NCBI GenBank assembly: GCA_964564735.1
Contig: CAZMCH010000096.1
Span: 1 to 15,884, forward strand
Direction of reading: 5' to 3'
Origin: CAZMCH01 sp964564735
Lineage (GTDB): Bacteria > Poribacteria > DTPJ01
DNA: 15,884 nt
The notes beneath the pieces were generated by a model that was not told the DNA's origin, searched no databases, and worked only from the letters and a program-made list of their open reading frames with translations. This document shows positions 6,550-13,900 of this stretch, piece after piece (position 1 is the stretch's first letter; each line of letters begins with the position of its first letter). Both the position numbers and the translations under genes were made by a program.

Positions 6550-7677
6550 TTAGAATTTGTCTAAATGTTCTGTGCTTACAACCAAACCTTTTTCGTCAAT
6601 GAGATTAAGATAAGCTACTGTTGTTCCTTCTGGAAGTTTTGCATAGGCTTTTTTGTCAACGGTATCTAATTCAGCTTGCTCATTAAACCACATTCTATTA
6701 AACCAATCACCTGAATCAGTTGTAAAGCATAATTCCGCATTTACTATCGGCACTGATGAATTAAAATTCGCCCAAATTATGTCTTTATCAATGCCTTGAT
6801 TTGTAATTTCTGCCAATACTTCACCATTTTTCAGTATACTATCTGCAAAGGCTTTTATTTCTTCTGGATTTTCTCCTGCCCCTCCATGTCCATGAGGCAT
6901 CCTGACACGTATACAGAGAGTTCTTTTTCCCTTTGTTATACGATAAGATTTTTGAAGGGAATCCATTGGATAGGCAAAATCATTTGTTCCTGTTACCCAT
7001 AGCATCGGCATCGTTGCATTTTTAAGATAATGTGATGGATCCCAAAGATCAAGCCATTTTTTTGCCTTCTGTTTACCCATCTGCTCAAATACTGGTAACC
7101 AGCATGAATTTTCACCAAGAAACCCACATCCATAAACGGGAACACCAAACCTGAAACGGTTATCTACTCCAGAAGCTATGCAATTAAGATAACCGCCCCA
7201 AGATATGCCTGTCATACCGATTTTATTTGAATCGACTTCAGGAATAGAGGCGACTAAGGAATGTGCCAGAATTATATCTGCTATTGCGTGATACGTCCAT
7301 TGGTCTTCATGTTCCCAATCTATTTGATCAAAACCTCCCCAACCGTGAGGACCTCCCAAGTCATGACGATTCCAGTTTCCATATTCGCCCTTTGGAATAC
7401 AGCCACAGAGATCCATTGATATTGCCACATATCCTCTTGATGTCCATAGCCGAACCCACTCTGCAAATGCTGTTCCGCCTCCGCCATGTATAAGAACCAT
7501 TGCAGGAAGTTTATCGTCAGTTTTGTGTTCAGGGATTCCCAGCCATGCAAAAACCTCAGTTTTTTTGCCTTTCCAAGATAATCCATCATAAAATATTGCT
7601 TTTACATCATCAGTCTCAAAATCTTCAGCAATATGAATATTTGGTGCTTTTGATAAGGCATCAAGATTCCATATCAT
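6550..7677 (-). CDS. Alpha/beta hydrolase, acetyl-xylan-esterase/prolyl-oligopeptidase type
   Basis: Serine hydrolase of 375 aa without a signal peptide, so probably cytoplasmic. The oxyanion motif HGGGG (64-68) is followed by a family-typical RGYVAISMDL strand (81-90). The nucleophile is Ser159 in the elbow Gly157-Ile-Ser-Trp-Gly161-Gly, the acid is Asp233 in VTGTNDFAYP, and the base is His262 or His264 in MPHGHGG. Relatives act as carbohydrate esterases or peptidases on acetylated oligosaccharides. Residues about 285-375 form an extra C-terminal beta-rich domain (FNSSVPIVNAELCFTTD, then AYAKLPEGTTVAYLNLIDE) seen in some secreted-enzyme neighbours. ATG 7675-7677 has AAAGGAA about 8 nt upstream. 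It starts 49 nt after the DUF4838 stop, so the two are probably one operon. Deacetylation of imported glycan pieces is the best guess. Confidence 0.85.
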   Translation of the reverse strand: MIWNLDALSKAPNIHIAEDFETDDVKAIFYDGLSWKGKKTEVFAWLGIPEHKTDDKLPAMVLIHGGGGTAFAEWVRLWTSRGYVAISMDLCGCIPKGEYGNWNRHDLGGPHGWGGFDQIDWEHEDQWTYHAIADIILAHSLVASIPEVDSNKIGMTGISWGGYLNCIASGVDNRFRFGVPVYGCGFLGENSCWLPVFEQMGKQKAKKWLDLWDPSHYLKNATMPMLWVTGTNDFAYPMDSLQKSYRITKGKRTLCIRVRMPHGHGGAGENPEEIKAFADSILKNGEVLAEITNQGIDKDIIWANFNSSVPIVNAELCFTTDSGDWFNRMWFNEQAELDTVDKKAYAKLPEGTTVAYLNLIDEKGLVVSTEHLDKF

Positions 7678-7726
7678 ATATATTTTCCTTTAAATTTTAA
7701 TGTAAGTTAATTTCACACAAAAGGCA

Positions 7727-9508
7727 CTATTTTTTCTTTAATTGCTCAAAGAATGTTTCCGCAGGAATGGTTTCTGCTGCCATAGTCATATTATATCTCT
7801 TGCAGAGATCAATGTATCGGTCAATGACAGCGTCTCTATCTGCTATCTCGCCTCCAGCCTCGATCATTGCGCGATATGCACAAATAGACGCTTTTTCTAC
7901 TCTTGCCTTTACAATATCATCGTCAGCAAGTTCCAATGCTTTGTTGAAATAAGCCATTATTTTCTGGCACATTTCAGGATCAAGCCCTACATCTGCGGGT
8001 AACGGGAAGCATCCGGGATTCAATCCCTTTTGTTCAGCATTGTCATGGAACATATTGATATAATCCAAGATTGGTTGCGCTGATGACTTATAATGCAATC
8101 TGACAAATTCTTCTAGCACAGCCTTATCATCAAGGTTGGGCTTCCAGAGTATTCTTGACATTAGATAATTCCTTAAGTCCGATAACTCACCTGACAAGCC
8201 ATTCCCATTTGCTTGCATAAAAACGCCCTTCGCACTATTTCTCAGAAAATATCGCACATTAGGACCAATAACACGAAGATTTGGAAATGGAAGATCATAA
8301 TAACGGAAATTTGTATTGTAATTCCATATCCAGATGTCATTACATATAGCGCTCCAGTCATTCATATCTTGGCAGAATTCTTTGTTTCGATCACATTTTG
8401 GGTCGTCAATAGGATGTAATGTGCAACATTCTATACTACAAAGCTGAATTTGAACATTATGACGTGGCTTAATTGTCTTTGGTGCTTTTCGTGTATACCA
8501 ATATGCGAGAGTCCCAATCTTAACATTTGGATATTTTTTTTCTATCCTTTCCGCAACCGCATTTACAAATGCTAGATTTGACCCCATTGGAGTTCCTTCT
8601 GCCTGATTAATCTTCTCACAATTCTCACAATGGCAATATCTGGCTGTATCTGCTTGACTTACAGGAATATTTTTCATATCAGGGTGCTGATCAAGAATAC
8701 TGATAGCATTTTTGGCAACTTCCTCAATGACATCTTCATTTGTTACACAAAGCTGAGGTCCACCAGCATCCGTATTTGTATCACGTTTGCCCTCAAATAA
8801 AGCGTAATATTCTGGATGCTCTGCACCGTATTTATCAAATGGCAAAAGCCAGCCAACTGAATGACCAATTAGGTTTTGTGGAGTCTTTCCTCCCAATTTT
8901 TCATCGTTTGTTATGGTATTGACACGCAAGCGAGTAGCAAAGGCAGGGTCTTTATAATTTTCATTATAATAACTCCATCTAAACGAAAATGGCGGACTAT
9001 AACGAATTTCAGCAATAGGTATTTTTAGGTTATCGGCTTTTGGGATATGAGTATGATCAAATGTCAAAAACCTTACGCCAAAAGCGTCCTCAAAGAACTG
9101 ATATACACCATAAAGCACGCCTCTAGGTCTTCCACCTGTTATTGTTATGCTATCTTCTTTAACAATAACAAGCAACTCCTCATCATCAAGGTTATCCGAT
9201 AATCCCTTAGCCTGCCCAATATAAATGCAATTCGATTTTGCTTCATCTTTTATCGAAAGCATAATATCGGTTGCTTCTTTGAATAGCCTTTGGAACTCCT
9301 CGCCTGCATATTTTTCAGATGGGATCGAATCTGGTGGAACAACAATAACCCAATCCTTCATTTTTGAAACATCAAGATTATTTTTAGATTTAACTTCCAA
9401 ATTTGACATGCTTTTTTCTCCTGTCTGTGGAATATTTTGGCATTTAGTTGCACATCCAATCACGATAAAGACGCTAAACAAGACTATCAAATTAAATACC
9501 TGTTTCAT
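7727..9508 (-). CDS. DUF4838 lipoprotein, glycoside-hydrolase-like
   Basis: Envelope lipoprotein of 593 aa. A signal peptide ends in the lipobox Val-Ile-Gly-Cys19. After a linker, residues about 50-160 resemble the N-terminal domain of alpha-glucuronidases and GH20 helpers, ending in GGRPRGVLYGVYQFFE and FGVRFLTFD. The DUF4838 core follows: SQADTARYCHCENC (284-297; Cys292, 294, 297), LAYWYTR (334-340), and a second Cys cluster (357, 361, 362, 372, 379, 389) ending in the WNYNTN strand. This Cys pattern is common in the family and may bind metal. The family occurs in glycan-degrading bacteria and is thought to act on polysaccharides, but the reaction is not established. The ribosome binding site is weak (AAAGAATGA). 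The start lies 20 nt beyond an intrinsic terminator, and the esterase gene follows, so it probably shares an operon with that gene. Confidence 0.85.
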   Translation of the reverse strand: MKQVFNLIVLFSVFIVIGCATKCQNIPQTGEKSMSNLEVKSKNNLDVSKMKDWVIVVPPDSIPSEKYAGEEFQRLFKEATDIMLSIKDEAKSNCIYIGQAKGLSDNLDDEELLVIVKEDSITITGGRPRGVLYGVYQFFEDAFGVRFLTFDHTHIPKADNLKIPIAEIRYSPPFSFRWSYYNENYKDPAFATRLRVNTITNDEKLGGKTPQNLIGHSVGWLLPFDKYGAEHPEYYALFEGKRDTNTDAGGPQLCVTNEDVIEEVAKNAISILDQHPDMKNIPVSQADTARYCHCENCEKINQAEGTPMGSNLAFVNAVAERIEKKYPNVKIGTLAYWYTRKAPKTIKPRHNVQIQLCSIECCTLHPIDDPKCDRNKEFCQDMNDWSAICNDIWIWNYNTNFRYYDLPFPNLRVIGPNVRYFLRNSAKGVFMQANGNGLSGELSDLRNYLMSRILWKPNLDDKAVLEEFVRLHYKSSAQPILDYINMFHDNAEQKGLNPGCFPLPADVGLDPEMCQKIMAYFNKALELADDDIVKARVEKASICAYRAMIEAGGEIADRDAVIDRYIDLCKRYNMTMAAETIPAETFFEQLKKK

Positions 9509-9523
9509 AATTCATTCTTTCGA

Positions 9524-9555
9524 TAAAAAAGCGTCAGATTTGGTTCTGACGCTTT
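9524..9555 (-). terminator. Intrinsic terminator in front of the DUF4838 gene
   Basis: On the minus strand perfect 11-bp arms (AAAGCGTCAGA and TCTGACGCTTT, 9545-9555 and 9528-9538) enclose a 6-nt loop and run into TTTTTTA (9524-9530). It begins 13 nt after the stop of the beta-sandwich gene and should end that transcript. The next start codon lies only 15 nt beyond its T-tract, leaving little room for a separate promoter. Confidence 0.8.
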
Positions 9556-9568
9556 AATAGTTATTTTA

Positions 9569-10300
9569 TCACTTAGATTTTATTTCTGACCACATCGCTG
9601 GTAACTTCTGACTAGGTTCTACTGATGTAGAAGCATCCCCTAGTGTTATGGCAAATAGTGCTGGAACGGAAGCCTTTTCTAGTGAAATAAAATCTACTGT
9701 TTCAATACGTCTAGCAGATTTTGGATTATCCCATCTTGTAGAAATTAGCCCTCCATTTGCCACCGTTACCGCTGATTCTCTCCAAACCCAACATGAGTTT
9801 TTGTCTGCCATCTGAGTAGGAACTGACGCAGGCACTTGATCCCAGTTATCAGAATTTATATTGCTTTCCATTAATAGTTCTTCCGTTTTACCATCATCAT
9901 ATTTCATAACAAACTTATAGCTTGGTTCACCTGCATGCTCCCATCCTGTCATGTGCAGAAAATAAATAGCTTTCGCTGTTGCGCCTATTTTGATCCCGTC
10001 GATTCTCTTTGGCATAGCCGCAGAATTTGTTCCATAGACCGTAAGAACTGCATCTTCGATCTTAAATGCGACTGTGCTTCCATCAGCCAACTTAAACTTA
10101 TGACCATTTTTTGCTATATCTAAGGCTTCTTCAAGATCAGTGTTTCCAGCTACTCCTGTCCACCAATTCGTTTTCATAATTTTTGAATTGGCATAAGGTT
10201 TTAGGTCAATATAAATGAAGTCCTCACAAAAAGTGATTGTTGTAGTCAAACAGAATAACCAAACAAAAGCACCTAATATGAATTTTTTAATCATTGTCAT
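9569..10300 (-). CDS. Secreted protein, probable beta-sandwich/carbohydrate-binding-like
   Basis: Exported protein of 243 aa. The start is ATG 10298-10300, which gives MTMIKKFILG; AAGGAG (10305-10310) lies 4 nt upstream, and ATG 10292-10294 is an alternative. An upstream TTG frame start is not supported. The signal peptide (about 1-25, hydrophobic FILGAFVWLFCL, cleavage near TFC-ED) has no lipobox. The mature protein begins FIYIDLKPYANSK and has strand-rich, Gly/Trp-containing segments (VAFKIED, AIYFLHMTGWEH, YKFVMKYDDGK, ISTRWDNP), which suggests a galactose-binding-like jelly roll. No catalytic residues are evident. It is separated from the DUF4838 gene by a terminator, so it is probably made alone or in excess. 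Family not recognised; a glycan-binding role is a guess. Confidence 0.7.
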   Translation of the reverse strand: MTMIKKFILGAFVWLFCLTTTITFCEDFIYIDLKPYANSKIMKTNWWTGVAGNTDLEEALDIAKNGHKFKLADGSTVAFKIEDAVLTVYGTNSAAMPKRIDGIKIGATAKAIYFLHMTGWEHAGEPSYKFVMKYDDGKTEELLMESNINSDNWDQVPASVPTQMADKNSCWVWRESAVTVANGGLISTRWDNPKSARRIETVDFISLEKASVPALFAITLGDASTSVEPSQKLPAMWSEIKSK

Positions 10301-10365
10301 TACACTCCTTTTCAACAAAATATTGAAAAAATAGCCTTGCTAATATAAAATCTAACGATTAATAT

Positions 10366-10393
10366 ATTATCAAAATATTTATGCCTTAGTCAA
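10366..10393 (-). promoter_or_regulatory. Promoter for the secreted beta-sandwich gene
   Basis: On the minus strand TTGACT (10388-10393) is followed after 16 nt by GATAAT (10366-10371). The start site would be near 10358, giving a leader of about 60 nt before the ATG at 10300. No operator-like repeat is evident beside it. Confidence 0.5.
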
Positions 10394-10608
10394 CTATTGA
10401 TTAGGGCTATTTTAATTTAGCGATTCTGATATGACTGTATTAAAAATGGAACTTTGTTGAAAATAAGATTAGTAGAATGATAAAACAGAGAATAAAGTTG
10501 TCAATCCGTATTTGTTATGTATTATTGCCATTTTTCCATATCTCCAGAAATACTGAAACCACAACGAGCTTGGCTACGGTCTTCGCCAAAATTTATAACA
10601 TATTCCAG

Positions 10609-10637
10609 TTGAGAAATCACATAAAATATGTTAAACT
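10609..10637 (+). promoter_or_regulatory. Extended -10 promoter before the micro-ORF
   Basis: TTGAGA (10609-10614), 17-nt spacer, then TAAACT (10632-10637) preceded by TG one base upstream (TGTTAAACT). Transcription would begin about 15-20 nt before the ATG of the 21-aa ORF at 10661. It could also feed the giant gene at 10957. Confidence 0.4.
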
Positions 10638-10660
10638 CCTTTCACAGAAAGGATATACAA

Positions 10661-10726
10661 ATGATTCACAGTTTTTTTATCTTTGCAGCCATATTGGTTA
10701 TTGGCACTGCCATATATAAATCGTAA
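10661..10726 (+). CDS. Candidate 21-aa hydrophobic micro-protein
   Basis: ATG 10661 is preceded by AAAGGA (10648-10653) at an ideal 7-nt spacing and by a promoter-like sequence. The product starts MIHSFFIFAAILVIGT and ends in Tyr-Lys-Ser before TAA, so almost the whole peptide is one hydrophobic helix long enough to reach across most of a membrane. The initiation region (GAAAGGATAT, then the start codon) closely matches that of the giant gene 300 nt downstream. It could be a small membrane protein, a leader peptide or a remnant of a longer secreted gene. No family is recognised. Confidence 0.4.
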   Translation: MIHSFFIFAAILVIGTAIYKS

Positions 10727-10956
10727 GATCATTTTAATATCTCCATTGGTAAGAGTTATATGTGTTTGCTAACTCTATTATAGTCAATGTGAGATGCCTA
10801 TGTCTATTGTGGTGAAAACTCAAAATGAAAACAAAATTCATTTTTTAACGATTACTAAATATAGATTATACAAGATTTTAACTCAAAGTCCGACTTTCTG
10901 CACGATCTTTATTTTCTGGTCTTGTGGTGCAATTTATTGAATGAAAGGATATGCCA

Positions 10957-13900
10957 GTGAATAGAAATATATATTACTCAATAGCATTTCTGATAGTTTT
11001 CTTATTTCTTTTAGCAACAAATATTAATTTTGCTTTTGCATTAGAAGAAAACTATATTGTTGTATTTGATAAGTCACTAGATGAAACAAGCAAAGTGAAG
11101 ATAATTGAGGAAAATAAAGGGGTAATAATTAAAAATCTTGACATTATAAATGCAAAATTAGTCAAACTAAATAACAAAAGAACTAAGGAAATTGAAGAAT
11201 GTCTAGGTGTTATTCGAGTAGATATTGATGGTTATATATCGCTAACATCACCAAAAATATATTCATCTGTAATCCAATCCACACAGACAATCCCATGGGG
11301 TATTGAAAAAATCGGTGCAGAAAATCTGGGAAAGATAGTTACAAGGGAAGTCAAAGTAGCTATTCTGGATACTGGCATCGATCTTGAGCATCCTGATCTT
11401 AAAGAAAACATAGCAAATAGCATAGATATAACAAATCCGACACTCCCTCCAATAGACACTAACGGTCATGGAACTCACATAGCTGGAATTATTTCTGCTG
11501 TAAATAACAATATAGGCGTTTTAGGCGTAGCCCCAAATGCCAAATTATATCCTGCCAAAATTTTCAGAATGCAAAACTCACAGTATTTAGCTTATTACTC
11601 TGACATTATTGCAGGACTTGAATGGTGTATAAATAATGGCGTTCAGGTTATAAATATGAGTTTTGGAAGTCCTGTAAATAATCCTAGCTTATATGATGCT
11701 ATTATCAATACTCGTAATGCTGGAATATTATTAGTTGCCTCTGCTGGTGATAGCGGAAACTCACAACCGATTTACCCTGCAGGATATCCAGAAGTTATTA
11801 GTGTCTCTGCGGTTAATATAGATGATAGTATAACAAAATGGTCAAATTACGGAGATCATATTGATCTTTCGGCACCGGGAGTTGATATACTATCAACATA
11901 TCTAAATGGCGAATATGTTAGACTTAGCGGAACAGATATGGCAGTTCCTCATGTTACAGGAACACTTGCTCTAGCCCTATCAGCAGAGATAAAGCCTGAT
12001 GATGCAGAGAGAATAATATATGATAAGGTAAAAGACTTAGGAGATAAAGGCAGAGATGATCTATATGGCTATGGTCTGGTTGATGCAAAAAGGACTTGCT
12101 ATTCTGCATGGTGGATTCCGCCTCTTGTCGTAACTGCCAGCGCAAGACCAACAAGCGGGATTGCCCCATTAACAGTGAGTTTTTCTGCAAATATAAACGG
12201 AGGTCCTCCCACAAATCCAATATTCTATAAATGGGATTTTGATAGTGATGGTTTAACAGATATTTCTAGCAATATTTCACCAGAGGCAAGATATACATAT
12301 AAACGTGGAGGAGTCTATATTGCTACTCTAAATGTTACTGATTTTCTGGGAAAAATCTCACAAGGGCATGTAAAAATAGAAATTAAAGATAGACTTATAG
12401 TCAATATAGAACCGCCTGAAGGTGGAGTAGTAGCCATTAACCCACCATCACCAGATGGAATATATGAAGAAGGGACAGAAATATCACTTATCGCAACCCC
12501 TGCCGAAGGATATAGATTCGATCATTGGAGCGGAGATTTGGTCGGAACAGAAGCAAATACCAAAATCACCATGATTGGTAGCAAAACCATTACAGCAAAT
12601 TTTGCCAAAATTCAATATTATAAAATTACAGCCAGTATTGATCCTGAAAATGCAGGGATAATAGAGATAGAACCATTTGCAGGTAATTATATAGAAAACA
12701 CAATCTTAAAAATAGCAGTAAAAGAAAATCAAGGTTATCGTTTTGATCATTGGAGCGGTGACCTGAATGGAAATGAAAACCCAACTACAATCAAGATGGA
12801 TAAAAATAAAAACATCATTGCCCATTTTACAAAAATTTATCCACCGTATATAAACATAGAAGTAGATACGCCAGATGGTGGAAGTATTCCAAACTTGGGT
12901 GGTCAAGTGTTTATTGACCCACCGGGAGAATATTATGAGGAAGGAACGATATTGACAATTAGCGCAGTCCCAGACATGGGTTGCAGGTTTGATCGGTGGA
13001 GTGGTGATTTAAGTGGTAATACAAATCCAGTTGTGATTACTTTGGGTAATAATACAACTATCAAAACACATTTTGTAAAATTCCACTCAATTACAATTAC
13101 GAAAAATCCATCAGATGTTGGAACTATATTGCTTGATCCACCTGGTGGTGTTTATGATGAGGGAACTGATGTAAATGTAAAAGCACTCGCACCAGAAGGA
13201 TATAGGTTCAGTCATTGGAGCGGTGATTTGAGTGGCAATTCTGAAAATACGAATGTTGCTATGTTGAAAGAAATTGTCGCAACTGCTAATTTCATTAAAC
13301 TACATCCGCTTGAGATAAATATAAGACCTCAAGAAGGTGGAAATGTTTTGATGAATCCTGATGGTGGGATTTATGATGAAGGAACTGCTGTTGAGCTTAC
13401 TGCAATTCCATCAAACGGCTATAGGTTTGATCGCTGGGAAGGTGATATGACAGGAAAAGATAATCCTTCAACGATCATAATGACAAATACAAGCGTAACA
13501 GCATTCTTTATCAAAGCACATAAACTTTCTGTTAACATAGAGCCATCCAATGGTGGTTCATTCTCTTTGAACCCACCTTCGCCAGATGGAATCTATGATG
13601 AGGGAACTTTGGTGGAAATAACAGTAATTCCATCATTGGGATTCAATTTCACAGGCTGGAATGGCGATCTAATCGGAAATGAGAATCCTGCACAAATTTT
13701 CATAGATGGAGAAAAAAGTGTTACTATTCACTTTGTCAGGGAATACTCACTAATAACCAGAATAAATCCATTGGGTTATGGAAGTCTGAAACTAGAGCCA
13801 TCAGGTAATATTTATGATGAAGGAACTGAAGTAACGATTGTAGCGATAACCCAAGATATAAGCTATAGGTTTGACTATTGGAGTGGTGATCTAAGTGGGA

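Larger units (their letters stand above)
10301..10956. other. Intergenic region between divergent secreted-protein genes
   Basis: About 650 bp separates the minus-strand beta-sandwich gene from the plus-strand giant gene. It holds a minus-strand promoter (10366-10393), a plus-strand promoter (10609-10637) and a short hydrophobic ORF (10661-10726). The rest is A+T-rich with no further gene, RNA gene or strong hairpin. An 80-codon plus-strand frame at 10477-10719 lacks a ribosome binding site and resembles no protein. I could not pick a clear promoter directly before the giant gene. Confidence 0.5.

Noticed and set aside
7727..9508. Unusual Cys cluster as a novel metal site in the DUF4838 protein
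   Set aside because: As I recall the family, the Cys-X-Cys-X-X-Cys and following Cys positions are common to it and are not specific to this copy.
10301..10318. Upstream TTG start that would lengthen the secreted beta-sandwich protein
   Set aside because: AAGGAG lies inside this stretch and fits ATG 10300; the extension adds nothing to the signal peptide.
10477..10719. 80-codon plus-strand frame in the intergenic region
   Set aside because: No ribosome binding site, composition unlike a protein, and it overlaps the better supported micro-ORF in another frame.
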